Assembly: GCA_003956705.1 (NCBI GenBank)
Contig: QZCP01000017.1
Coordinates: forward strand, 134,704 to 198,703
DNA length: 64,000 nucleotides
Reading direction: 5' to 3'
Source of the DNA: Brevipalpus yothersi
Taxonomy: Eukaryota; Arthropoda; Arachnida; Trombidiformes; Tenuipalpidae
Position 1 is the stretch's first letter, and every line of letters begins with the position of its first letter. Below are positions 1 through 13,287 of this stretch, in pieces. The notes under the pieces are model-generated. The model was given only the letters and a program-made list of their open reading frames with translations. It did not search any database and was not told the DNA's origin. Position numbers and translations under genes: made by a program.

Positions 1-94
1 TAAAAAAAGTATTGCAACAAAGTATCCATGATAATTCGATTTTCTTCCTTCATACTTTTCCCTTCTTTCCCATTCTATGTATGTGTGTACCCAG

Positions 95-2241
95 CATTCC
101 TTCGACATGGCACTTCTGATCCAAGCTCTGATACAATCCAGAATCCATCGTCTGACAATAATGTACCTCGAAGCAATACTGAGCCCAACAATAAGCTTAA
201 CCAGCATTCACATCAAAATTTCAACACTGAAAATACAGTACCATCAAGACCTTTTTATCGCTCCAGGGGACCAATTCCACCGAGATTGCCGACAGTAGAT
301 CCAGTCAACAATCATGTGCCAAAAGATCCACGTTCACCACAATCAGATGGATCGGGATCCCAAGAATCATCACCAAAGCCACCCCTCAGTCCAGCATTGA
401 AATCAGTATATCATGCGGCAGTAGATATGGTTAATCAAGATGCCAGTCGAAATGCTCTCGGTCCAACGAATAGTGATCGTAAAACGGTATATCGTAAGGT
501 GTCCAATCGTCTACTAGATTCATCAAGCTCTGAAGATGAGGAAGATGAAGAGGAAACACGTCGATATCAGCAGCAATATCAACAGCAACAATCAAATTCA
601 CGTACTTCTAGTGAGTCTACACCCAGTCCACGGACACCAAATAGTTACAAAATTTTAAGTGGAATTGCTAACAATCAGGCCACTGCATTTCGTTTTCCTC
701 CTCTTTCACCAGTTCCACCGAATCGATCTCCGATGCGTGATTCGCCCAGTGATCGTCTATCCAATCGTACCAATACCAATGAACGGCAATCATCTGATGA
801 ATATTCCACAACCATGAGCTCATATCGATCACGATCCACATCCACCGAGACAACTACGGAAGATTTTAGTAGTGCCACAAGTACTACACCCAGTGGTACA
901 TGTTTAACGGCGGCGGTAATTAATTGTAAAAATCGTCGGGTAAGTCCATTGCGAAAACAGCGTGCCATTGCTGAAGAAAGTAATGATTCACGATCGAGTC
1001 CAGTATTATCAAATGATTATTCAACTGATTCATTGAGCCGATATACTGGTGAGTTGATTAATAAAGACGGTGGAATCGATTCTGGTGTCGAATGTGGTGG
1101 CGGTGGCGGTAACAGTGGTGGTGCACATCGAAGTGGAAGTGGAATGTCTTCTTCATCACATTCGGGTAATGATGGGGTGAAAAATGGTGTTATTGGCCAC
1201 TACAAGAATCCACTATCCACCATCAACACGATCAATATCAGTGTGAACACTAGCAGTGATAGCCATGAATCTCAGATACCTGACAGTGATGCAACCGTTG
1301 AGAATGTTACTGGAGTTATATTTCGTAAAGTAACCCTTAAAAAGCGATTGGATAGAAGCCAGTCTAACCGGACAGTGCAATCAGAACCCAATTCATGTCA
1401 TCATTCTAATCGAATGGAAGGTGAAACAGGGGAAAGTGTACAGATAGCAGGAAAAGAATTTATGGCCAATAAATCTTATTCTGCTGGTAAGAGGTTTTGC
1501 TTTTCTCTCTTTCTCTCCATCTATCTATCTATCTATCTTTCTTATTCAACCTTTCTCATGTCTTTGCCTATTTCGGTAATGGCCATTCACGAAGACATGT
1601 GAATGCCTGTGTGTCTGTATAAGTCTCTTGATCACTGATGCTATCAACATCTTGCCATCATAAATACAGTGAATTTATCTCATGTACCAAGGCATATATA
1701 TATACACTCTATCCAGATTATTGGGATGATGATGGATATTCACGCTCTACTTCATCTGCCACAATTTTTGCTTTCTTCTTTCCTCACTATCTTCACTATT
1801 TTGAACACTTATTCAACGTCAATAATCGTAGTTCTATGTATCTTTTAGTTTTTCTTACAGTATAAGCGTGTGTTGAAAGAAAGTCTCGATGATGGAAGAT
1901 CGATTTTTTGGATAATTGACGTAATTGCTATCTGAGATATGATCAGTGAAAGTATCTAGCTTATAATTGGGATGCTGAAAGAGAAAGTGTATGTGAGTGT
2001 GCAGTGGAGCAAAATTTTTCGATACAGGTCTTCTTCATCTTCTGAGCTGTATAAAAAAAATTCGACCAAATAGGGCGAGAATTTTCTTCAAGATGATGAG
2101 TTTGACGATATAAAGACACTGTAAGACAGATCTGTGTCATTTTGTCAAAGAATAATATCACACTACCAATCAGTGACACTTTAGCTTGAGATGAAATTAG
2201 TTGAAAGTGAAAAAAGTGGATGAATATAAGGTCTATAAAGT

Positions 2242-2337
<96 letters not shown>

Positions 2338-2512
2338 NNNNNNNNNNNNNNNNNNNNNNNNNNNNNNNNNNNNNNNNNNNNNNNNNNNNNNNNNNNNNNN
2401 NNNNNNNNNNNNNNNNNNNNNNNNNNNNNNNNNNNNNNNNNNNNNNNNNNNNNNNNNNNNNNNNNNNNNNNNNNNNNNNNNNNNNNNNNNNNNAATATAA
2501 GGTCTATAAAGT

Positions 2513-2594
<82 letters not shown>

Positions 2595-3503
2595 GAGAGA
2601 AATTCAAACTGAGAAGATAATTAGATACAAAGTCTTTCTCAGATAATTATCTAGACTACTAGGTGAAAAAATTCACACCGGAGAAGCAGTCCCAGATTGA
2701 GCTGAAGCCAGGCATTTATTTTGGAATCCCATGTGCCTATATATTCAGGGTTGAATTTGTGTGTGTATATATGCCCAGTACAGATGAATATATATTCAAT
2801 TGTTATATCACATACATATATAGAAATTTAATTCGCTTCAAAGTTTGCCCTGGCAAAACGAATTGTCACCATGTAATTTGTTCAATCATTGTCATGAGCT
2901 TTTGAATAGGCTTCACACGGAGATAATCTTGCTTTAATATTGAGACCGATAATTGGTAAATGAACAACAGATAGAAAGATTTTTAATCCAAATTCTACTT
3001 CAATATATACGCATATACATGTATATTGAAACTTTGTGCTCAAGCTCGCCGAACCTAAACTACAACATGCATATTTCACATTCTTGCAACCTAGAAAAGC
3101 GAAATGATCTCATATTTGAATTATCTTTTTACATTCTCCTATGAGACTTTGCACTCATATTTTTTTCTTGCATGTCTCATATTCACCATGCTCATATCAA
3201 ATTTCTTAACCTGAATTTTTTTCTTCCCTCTCTGTGCATACACACACATATATAAACACACCATATTCCATGGTCATATTCGAAAGATGAGAAAGGACCA
3301 CGAAGTCAAGTGCAACTTCGTAACCGAGCCCTAATAAGCGACTCTGGCAACGGTCAAGAGTGTACTTCTCCTGTTCCACACATCTCGGTATCTGATTATT
3401 CTGAGGTATATATATACACACACATAAACATAAAGGAGGACAAAAAATAAATCCTATTTTATCCTGGACAATAATATTATTTGGCTCAGAATTTCCAAAT
3501 CTT

Positions 3504-3540
<37 letters not shown>

Positions 3541-4921
3541 AGAGCTTCTCACACAAAGGCAGTGATGATAGTTTGACCGAAGAAATATTCACTCCACAAG
3601 AGGAAGACATTGATAAAGTATTTGCATATCATTCGCGAAGTCTAAGTCAAAGCTTATCATCTTATCCGGTAAGAAATACACACTAACTTTTATGATCTAT
3701 TCTTATGCACAATATGCATATGTACCCTTGATATACTCTTCCCATAATACCCTCGACCGTCAGCTTGTTAGCATAATTGTCATCCTCATTTTCTATTCTC
3801 CATCATATTTCGATTCTGATAATATATAACTTCAAAGAATACTTTACTCTCCCCTGGGAAAAGCATGACTTTTGCATATGTAACGTGTATTCATCTTATA
3901 TATCATAATCGGTTTTTTAGAGGTTGCCCTTAACCTATTGGTTGGGTTACGCTACATTCATATTGGCATATACACTTGTTCAGCAACTGATCCCTAACAT
4001 ATTTTATGCTATAATACACTAGAATACTATGATAACAACCTTATCATGTGAAAAATTTTTCTTCTTCTGTCCAGTAGCCATAGGATACGTTTATCATCAT
4101 CTTACGAACCCAATAGAGCTATTTAATGTGATATATATAATGCTCAATGAGCATGAAGAGCTAAGGTTTTGGCCATCCTCTTGATATACAGTAGTTCATT
4201 TCGTGTATATATAGATGTATATATGAACTCTCAAGATTAATGATGATCTATTTTGGGTCATACCATATTATCAATTGTGTTTTGGTATCTATTTCATTCA
4301 CTACTTCTCTTATCTATTTGGGAGAGAAAATATTCCCTTAATTGAAGACCAAAATGAACACTCATGTGGATCTAATATGACCAAAAAGCGTGTATTACAT
4401 GGTATGCAAATGGTAACATGATTCATGTTGAAAGCATATTTTTGTAGCTAATCGAACAAGTATGTTCAGTTGCATATCCATGATGTGGTGAAAATAGGTG
4501 GAAAAAGAATTAGGTGTGAATACATATCATCATAATTCTCTTTTTTGGATGTACCTTCCTTTTTTAACACCGATACGCTCTAATGAAGCTCAAAGTTAGC
4601 AATAATTTAAGCTTTGTATCAACCTTTTTTCCAGATAAAAGGTGTTCAACTAAATTCACTTTTATTTCTTTCCCATACCTTTTTGCACTCTCTTTCTTTT
4701 TCTTTCCTCCTCAATTGTTGCATTTATAAATAAATAATAAGGAGAATAAGTTTGACAATAATTGCCCTCTCATATACAGACCCTTTTTACGTCAAAATAA
4801 CAAGAATATCACTCATTTACAAGTGTATTTGAGATGGATATACACACATGTGCACTTTTCTTGGGTGGCATGTGAAGAAAGTGAGAAAAAGAAAGAAAGA
4901 AAGAAAGAAAGAAAGAGAGAA

Positions 4922-4952
<31 letters not shown>

Positions 4953-5315
4953 CTCAAGATGTATTCCTGGAGAAAGAAAGACACAATTTCTAAGTGAATA
5001 TGCTGGAGCTAAAGGAGAGAAATGTATTTCCTTTCCGTCTAATTTGCATCCACTATACGATAATTTGAATTGAAAATACATAAATAATGGTAAGGTATGA
5101 ATGCGAAAATAATGCCAAGTAATGAAAAAATCACTTCAGTAGAAGGACTCAAGTAAAGAAGAATTTCTTGAAAGAAAATATAGCACTCGAAAAAAACTGT
5201 TTCACCTACGCTTTGAATTTGAATGCAAAATTATTCTTGAAAATTCTCATGAACTCTTCCCACCCTCTTGGGCACGGAAAAAGAGACCATAAATATTCTG
5301 ATCCATCTTATTTTT

Positions 5316-5390
<75 letters not shown>

Positions 5391-8347
5391 TATCTGTTCC
5401 CAGAAACGAAGTGATAGCCTTTCAAGTATCTACAGTGCAGCTGGTGGAGGCCGATATGGAATGGTTCCAATATCAGGAGAAATTTTGTTCTCATTGGCCT
5501 ATTATCGAATCGAAGAAAAACTTGAGGTTCACATCAAAGAATGTCGAGACTTATCTGCGGTCGATAAGAAGCGAAATAGATCAGACCCGTAAGTACTAAA
5601 AGTTCATTTCCGGTTTCCATCACAGTATTATTGATTGCATCATTATAAGAATGATCCGAGTCAAGTTTAAAGCTTGCGTCCAGATATTCTCTATGGACGT
5701 GCTCCAATTTCTGGCAATTAGAGCTCAAATTAAGCTTATTCGATCCACTTTCTGGTATGGCCTTGATCAATGAAAAATGCGATCAAAAGCTCTGTATAGT
5801 TAGGTTAAATCTCGCAACCATTCTAGGTTTGCTTAATTGACTGGCTCTTCCTTGTATGTCCATTAACAAATGATGTCCGGCAATCCTGATTTTCATTTAA
5901 AATCAAATCAAGCTAGACATTCTGAACAATTTCAAATCAATCACAGGTAATTCTTGTGACTATTTTCTAACTCGATTCTCTCTAGTAATCTTAAACTATC
6001 ACCTTCCACAACTGTCTACCATGTATAAGGTTCTCGAATTCTTCCTCTCAGAATCTTAGAACTTAAAGAGAGGTTTGCTTGTTGATAAGGAAAAAAGTAG
6101 GACAAAAGAGAAGAATGTGCTTTTTTGTGGAAAAGATTTGGGAAGAAAATTCGAGGAATCCTCATACCTGGAGCCAGGATCTTTTTTAACTTACTAGCTG
6201 AAGTGGCTTGTGTTACCGATTGAGAATTGAATGAGGTTCTGTGAGATAGGAGAGCAGAAAAAAATAAAAGCCTCAATCATGTGTATATACGTATTTCTTT
6301 TCCTTCATTCTTTGATTAAAAGGGCTTATAGAGAGAACCTCAGGTGAACACAAGACGTTTTTTCTCATCTTTTTACCAATCTTTTTTTGGTTACCTTGAT
6401 AGTTACTTTCGATTAATCTTAGATTGTTTATTTCATTCTTTTCAATAGAATTTTTCCCAGACACAAAAAGAAAAGATAATTCAAAAACCCTAAACTTTAT
6501 TCTCAGACAGCAACAATAATGGAATAATGAAGTGATCCCTTTCCTTAATCCCTATTTTTTGCTCGCTCTTATTCTTGGAATATTTGACCAAAAATAAACT
6601 CCCAAAGATCAACAAAGTTATGAATACTTATTCAATCTGCAGCTTCATCTGCTTTTCATGTATACAAATAGCGAAAAATGTTTGTTTTCACTCTCTTTTG
6701 CTCTTGACCCGGCTTGAGGTATTGTTAAAAATCTCAGATTCTTTTCAACCAAGTATAATGGAATCTGATCATGAATTTTTATGGATCCTGAAGAATTTTG
6801 CGCTTGCTCTTTGCACTTTATGATGAGGGAAAAATTCATCATACCCTACCTGCTTCGAATTTTTACTCATGTTTTTATACTGAAATCATATAGTGAAATC
6901 TATCCTCCTCTTTTCTCTAGCAGAAAATTTTACAGATACGAATATGATCCCTCAATATGTGTAATGAGGTTTGTGTGCTGGCTGGAAAGCAAAAACTATT
7001 CCTCAGCATCTCTTCCGTGTACTTTTAATGATATTCTTTCTCAACTATTTTTTTCTCTTCATTCCCATTTCTCTCTCAATCTTCTCTGGTTTGCTGTTAA
7101 ATTGGATCATATCTCAGGGTCAATTCAATTTTATGCTCACCTCTAGAGAAATTCAAAACCGTGTCCCTGAGTCTCAAGCTTGTGCAATTTTCAATAGAAA
7201 ATTGTTTCTAGACTTTATGTGAAAACAAGGCATTGATGTTAGATGTATAGCTTCTCTCCTTCTTTTCGAAGTATATTCTTCAGTTTGTTGTTTATTTTTG
7301 GTTCAGAGCTAACTCATTCTCTGAGAATTGTTCCCAGTTAAGTGGCTGTGGCCTCCGGCTTTGAAGTATCGCACACTGATTTTTCATGGTATGATTTGAT
7401 GATGAGATGATCATGAACTGAATCATGACATCAGCATGGATTGTTTGTGTGTATGTGTGGAAATCGTGGAACGCCTTTAAAATATTAAATGAATTGGACA
7501 ATGATACCCATGGAATCTGGAACCATCATCTAGGCTAAATTTTCCCTTTTTATTGCTTCAGTTTTCAAGGAGTGTGAAGAAAAGAAAGGAAATGAAAAAA
7601 TGGACAGAAAAAAGTTCGATGATTTCTGAGAACTTATGATGATGCTAAAAATTCTGGAAGCATTCTGTGCCCAGATGAAAACTTATACATTGTTAGATAT
7701 AGATAGGAGAGACAAGCCTTGACACTCGATTGACAAAAGAACTAGAAATCTCAGTTCTTGATGGCTTGATTACTAGATTTTATTGCATTCCTTGCCTCTT
7801 CAGCGATTTTTGATCGAGTGCTACTGAGTGACAATCTTTTTGTGAGAATGAGCAGAGAGATGACAGATGAGAGGAAAAATAGCGAAAGAGAAGAAGAGCG
7901 AAGAAAAAAGAAGACAAAATATATTCCTGAAAATGGGTTATCAAGTCCACCGTGTATCCTAAGTGTCCTTATGATTGTGGCTGAGAATGTCAGTCTCAGG
8001 CATCCCTAATTATATGATGCAGATGTCCAGCCGATCAAATCATTCCACTCGTATATGACACAATATTTTGCCCGATTTGGCTAATCAAATTGCTTTTCCA
8101 GTTGATGCATATATTGCCCTAGAGCATCAAGTCACAGGCTGATTTGATGTCCACTCCAAGAATTCTGATCTTTTTCTTCCTTTCGCTTTATTCTCTTTTA
8201 CTATCAAACTTTCAACTATTCCTTTTCCTTCCCCTATTCTATTTCAATTCTATTTTTCTTTCCATTTATCCATACCACCGAGCAAGTTACCTGTTGCACA
8301 CTTACAACAATATCGATCATGCAGAATCTTGGTTGCATTCTCTTTCT

Positions 8348-8409
<62 letters not shown>

Positions 8410-11236
8410 CCTCTCATCATCATTCTAACGTGAGCAAGTAGTGTGAAGCTCTATTCCTATATTTCCCAAGAGTTATTCCCATCACCGAATACACTCTTGA
8501 GAAACAAGTCAATCTGTATTGATACACCCCTAGCATCACTTGGAATTCTCGCTTCCCTCTTTTGCCTCTCATCCTCTCATCCTCACTTTCTCTCTCTTTC
8601 TCTCTCTTATTCTCCTTGTCTCTTTGGACTCTCACACCCTACCACAATCAAACGTATAACATTCTCATCATTTACCAATTCTTGGATGGATCAAATGGAG
8701 ACTGAACCTTGAAAATCGATTGTCATCTAGCCATTCATGTCACTTGTCGAGGCATTCAATCCAAAGGATAGAAAGAGAAAGAGGAGGATTGAGAAGAGAG
8801 AGAGAAGAAGAAGAATGCATCTCGGGTCGAGGTCAACAGAATTGGGAGAGAGAGAACAGAGCAAAGCACTTTACCATTGTGAAGGCACGTAAAGACGTAT
8901 GGAATAGTAGAAAGATAAAGTGATGAGGAAACCTCTCAAATGAAATCATTACAATCAGCCTGTATGAATGAAGTTTGATTGCTTGCTCTAGGAGGATAGA
9001 TTCACCCATATTGACAGTCATGAGGAAGAGAGAGAGAGAGAGGGAGAGGGAGAGAGAGCGAAGGATCAATTCGATTTGTCTTATTTCATTTCATTTTCAA
9101 TACTCGATGGGCAAGAATTCATTTTTGAAATAAATTTTCTCTTTTCTTGAAATATCGATTTTTTTATCATCTTTTTCTCGCTCTTTCTTCGAATATTCAT
9201 CATACCTCATGGACTCATTTTGATACACATTCCATCATTTGACAATCTTTCGTTCATATTTTTTCGCGCTCTAAATACGCTATTTTATATATGGCCCATT
9301 CTAATATTCCAAAAGCCTGAGAAAAAAGCTATATTTCATGTAACTTTTTCGTTTTTTCTCCCCATTTTCGCCTAGATATTGCAAACTTTACCTACTTCCA
9401 GATCGTACCAAGCATGGTAAACGAAAAACAAGAGTGAAAAGGCACACCTTGAATCCAAATTTTGATGAATTATTACAATTTCCATTGCGATATGCTGATC
9501 TACAAAATCGTACACTATGGATATCTGTATGGCATAGTGATACTTTTGGTCGAAATGATTTTCTTGGTGAAGTTATGTTACCATTGAGCTGTGACTTATT
9601 CAAAAATCAAGGTCTCCGATGGTATCCATTACAAGATCCAGTGAGTATCATGAACACGATACATGATGATGGAAAGTATCATGTTAACAGTGGGAAATAT
9701 ATATATTCAAACATTGTATTCATTTGAGAAAAAGAAAAATTTGAACAAGAATAAGAAAAATAATTCGAGTCAACCTGGATGAAAATCTAATATATACATA
9801 TTTTTTATTCTCTTCTCCTCTCTCCTGCCACACAATCACAACTTTTTTTCCCACAATTTTTGCCTATTCAGATCGATTTGATGGATCAAAATATATGTTA
9901 CAAGGGAAGTCTTGTGATTGCCTTAAAATTTGTACCAACATCAACTTTCACATCATCAGTAGTAGCTTCCAGTATCAATACATCATCAAACCACAACAGC
10001 AGCAGCAACAACAACAATAATAATAACAACAAAAATAGTATCATCAAATCCAGTTCAATTGGTAAACTTTTCATTATAGTTCAAGAAGCACACAATTTAA
10101 CTGCAACTCGATCTAACGGAACTTCTGATCCGTTTTGTAAGAGGTTGGCAATTAGTGGGCAACATTTGGAAAGCTCCTAATTTATTCCCTTTATTCACTC
10201 ACTTAATCCTTCTCTTTTCAACATCTCTATCTTTCTTTTTATTCCTTTCTACTCATCTCTATCTTTCCTCTTCTCTTTCTCTCTCTCTCTTCTTTTGCAT
10301 CACAATCCTCTTAAAATTCTTCCTCTTCATCCTTTCTCTTTATTTGATAATTTTTTTTCTTACTACTCCCATTAACTCTTCCATCTAATCATCATTCTTC
10401 TTTCCTCCTGATCCATACTACACACACACATACTCATACATGTACATGTACTTCTCTCTTTCTATTCAGTTATTTGCTACCAGATAAAAGCAGCAAACAA
10501 AAGACTTCCGTCATGAAGAGAACATGTAATCCAAAGTGGAATCACACATTTGAGTATGAAGATGTTTCCATTGAAGAATTGAAGAGAAGATGCCTTGAAT
10601 TGACTGTATGGGACTACGATATACTCACGAGTAATGATTTTCTCGGCGGAATACGACTAAGTTTGGGTCAAGGTGAGTTGGAATACTTTTGCACACTTTT
10701 GTCTATTCACTCACAAACATACATACTCACATGCTCACATGTACACACATACACACACATACATACACATTTAACCGGAAACATTGCCTTTTCCAAATGC
10801 CTATGAGTTGACATTATCACTAATGAATCGTTCCATGTGAAAAGGAATTGGCCAATACATTTCATCATCATTTATATCATAAAACGTTGAATACACCAAA
10901 AGCAATGTAGGGAATGTGTGTGTGTGTATGTGTGTATTCATTCAATGAAATATTGTGCACACAAACTTAATCTCTCTCGCTCTCTACCTGATATAACCGT
11001 AAATTTGGCTTTCATAAAGGGAAGAGAGAGAGAAAGAGAGAAATGAAAGTGACTATTCACCGTATCTTAATATCTTTTAAGGCAAAAATAACGATGCTGG
11101 TGAACATGTGGATTGGATGGATTCTTCAGCTGAAGAGATTCACTTATGGTCCCAAATGATGGAAAATATTAATACGTGGGTGTATGGAGAGATACGCTTG
11201 AGACCAACACTTCAAACTCGGAACTTATCGAGATGA
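95..11236 (+). CDS. btsz: Synaptotagmin-like protein (bitesize/SYTL4-5 type), 3' part, tandem C2 domains
   Basis: Exons seen: 95-1486, 3543-3668, 5404-5588, 9376-9640, 9872-10143, 10470-10672, 11082-11236 (stop). The gene continues upstream of the window. The first exon encodes a Ser/Thr/Pro-rich linker with an acidic patch and a Gly run. C2A is split over 5404-5588 and 9376-9640: it begins GEILFSLAYYR, followed by a CRDL motif, the YLLPDRTKHGKRKT strand and GRNDFLGEV. C2B runs from IGKLFIIVQEAHNL through SDPFCKSYLLPDK to the C-terminal W..M...NTWVYGEIRLR ending typical of Slp proteins. The C2A-C2B linker has a poly-Asn run. Family members bind membrane phospholipid and Rab27 (the Rab-binding N-terminus is not in the window) and act in exocytosis or apical actin organisation. 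The 1486 to 3543 junction is out of phase (phase 1 against phase 0), so a small exon is missing or the donor differs. All later junctions are in phase. Confidence 0.88.
2244..2337. repeat. (GA)n microsatellite, left side of gap
   Basis: Pure GA dinucleotide run inside a btsz intron that runs directly into an N gap. The unique sequence just before it (2223-2250) recurs at 2494-2521. Confidence 0.95.
2338..2493. other. Assembly gap (156 N)
   Basis: Run of N between two GA arrays in a btsz intron. Its true length is unknown, and a missing btsz exon could lie here. Confidence 0.97.
2515..2600. repeat. (GA)n microsatellite, right side of gap
   Basis: GA run with one GGG interruption near 2582. 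It is preceded by a copy of the unique sequence that precedes the left array. Confidence 0.95.
3508..3537. repeat. (CT)n array forming the polypyrimidine tract of a btsz acceptor
   Basis: A CT run ends in TTTCAG directly at the 3543 exon, so the microsatellite itself serves as the polypyrimidine tract of this 3' splice site. Confidence 0.85.
4880..4950. repeat. GAAA/GA purine tract
   Basis: Impure GAAA then GA repeats within the btsz intron between the 3543-3668 and 5404-5588 exons. No coding signal is seen in the rest of this intron. Confidence 0.8.
5318..5386. repeat. (CT)n array close upstream of the C2A exon
   Basis: About 69 bases of CT, ending 17 bases before the exon at 5404 (acceptor CCCAG at 5399-5403). 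It extends the polypyrimidine tract. Confidence 0.9.
5589..9375 (+). other. Large btsz intron inside C2A (3.8 kb)
   Basis: Separates the two halves of the C2A domain. It contains a CT array at 8351-8402 and GA-rich patches near 9027-9060. Open frames inside it are short and compositionally biased. No gene is recognised. Confidence 0.75.
8351..8402. repeat. (CT)n microsatellite
   Basis: Pure CT run in the large btsz intron. Confidence 0.95.
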
Positions 11237-13287
11237 TCGAAATTGGTGTACTGAACTGTGGCTACATGTGTGTTTGGGAAAATGAATGGAAGAGGAAAAA
11301 AAATCAGTGCAATAATCAATTGAATAACTGGAAGTGCGACAAAAATTTTGTTCTGTTCATCGATTTTCATGGGAAAAAAGAAGCTCAATTGAGGAGTAGA
11401 GTGAAAATGAAACAATTTTTGTAAATGTTGTAAGGTTCTGATGAATTGATATTGATAGTTGTTCTTTTCTTTCGATACATCAACAACAACAACATCAACA
11501 GCAACAATATTTCGATTTTGGTCCATATTTTGCGATAAATGATGAAAGAGAATTGTATTGTTGAAGAGATAAGTTATTATCACCGTTTTGGGAAATACTT
11601 TCCAGATTTTATTGTATTTTGACAAATGTTTAAATTGCCAAAAAAGTAATATTTCATCATTACCAATGTGTCTCTGTCATGTTGTCCTTTTAGACCATTT
11701 TGATTGTACTTCATGAAGTATTTAAAAATTATACACTCACATACATACCACATAAATACGTATATATCTATGAGTGAACTTTATTTCTCTCAATTCATAC
11801 TCATAATAAATGAGAAAAATACACAAATATTCATGGAAAAAGAGGAAATATATCTCTACTCTTCCAATACCCAATTATAACATGTTGATGCATGAAACTT
11901 GAAACTCACTTTCATGTTAATTAAACTCTCATTCATAGTAAATTTTTCTAATTGCACACACACACACATACAAACCAATAATGTGTATAAATATACATAC
12001 AAATTATAATATGAAACAAACAGCCCAAAATTCGATTTCATCTCATTTTACACATTTCATTCCATGGAAGGAGCATTTTTTCCAAATTTTCCGAATTCAA
12101 GTTAGATATTTATAGAATAGATGTTTTTCGGATATTCACACATTAGGATTATCATTCAGTCAACAGAAAGTAAAAAACATTCGCCTGTTGATAGTTTTAT
12201 CTCAAAGGAAGTCTAATTCAAGGTTCTTTATTTTTATTTCATGAACACGTGGATATAAGAGTTATTCGAAAATCTAATTTTAGAGGTTTATACTAATAAA
12301 ATATATATGATTCTTCTGAAACGATTATAAGTGCTCCTGATGAGTGAATTGTTAAGTTACTTTTTTCTTGGGAAACAAGAAGAAACGAAAGTTCGTGCTC
12401 TATGGATGACCTTCTAGTGTCCATTACCTGTCACTTCAAATTAAATATAAGGCTCGAGTATAAGATCCTGAAATAGTTGCATTGTCTTGGAATTTTTGAG
12501 ATGCCAGAAAGATGAGAAAAAAACATCTAACGCGAAAAAAAAGTGAAGGGGATCGATAAGGTGAGAATAACCCCAATCATGTTAGGAAATATATATATTA
12601 TTTTCTCCACTCTCAGCCAAATGAAACCTTGACATGTATATATATATTCAAAATATTCAGGTCATCATGATGTCGAAAATCTGGATTGGCATGCGGGCAT
12701 ATAGGTATACATGTACTTGTATGTGCGTTTCAAACCGTTAACTAGATTATAACGGACGATGCAAATTGTGCAGCCGGTCAAAGGTAGACCATGGATGCGG
12801 ATAATGTTCTCTTTTCTTGCATGTTAGTGACAAGCTGTATATCGTTCAGCTATATCATTGGTGTTCTTGTTTTGTGATGAGTAAAAGAGAGGAAAATTTT
12901 GCTCTAATGAAAGGAATAATAGTGTACTGGTGAAGCATTATTCAGGGACAAAATACGGATCTTAATCAAGAACAAAGCGATGCACAATGTATCTTCTGGG
13001 TTCATGAATTTAATTCATGAGCCAAAGAGCATGATGTGGAAAGAAGAGAGAAGAGAAAAGAGAAGATAGAAACGTATCTGTCATAGTACAATGGTCAGTT
13101 TGGGGAAGCTGCCAAGAGAATTGCCAGTTTAACGGAATTCAAGATGAAACATGTTCCCTTCGAAAAACTTGTCCAGGGAAACATTTTCGGCGAAATGGTG
13201 TGGATATCCTGATGAATAATACATATATTTTTGGGGATCGAAAGAATATTTGGATGACCAATAATAATCATCATCAAATTTTGTGTG
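11237..13287. other. btsz 3' UTR and intergenic sequence
   Basis: AT-rich, with short CA/TATA runs. No conserved protein is seen in either strand. It may hold 5' exons or the promoter of the orphan at 13288. Confidence 0.6.
11805..11810 (+). terminator. Polyadenylation signal AATAAA, candidate for btsz
   Basis: First clear AATAAA after the btsz stop at 11236. It would give a 3' UTR of about 0.6 kb. Usage is inferred. Confidence 0.4.

Noticed and set aside
675..968. Minus-strand frame opposite the btsz linker exon
   Set aside because: Shadow of the coding strand; no motif.
3299..3395. GC-richer stretch with partial self-complementarity, considered as a tRNA
   Set aside because: No convincing B-box (GGTTCGANNCC) or cloverleaf could be drawn.
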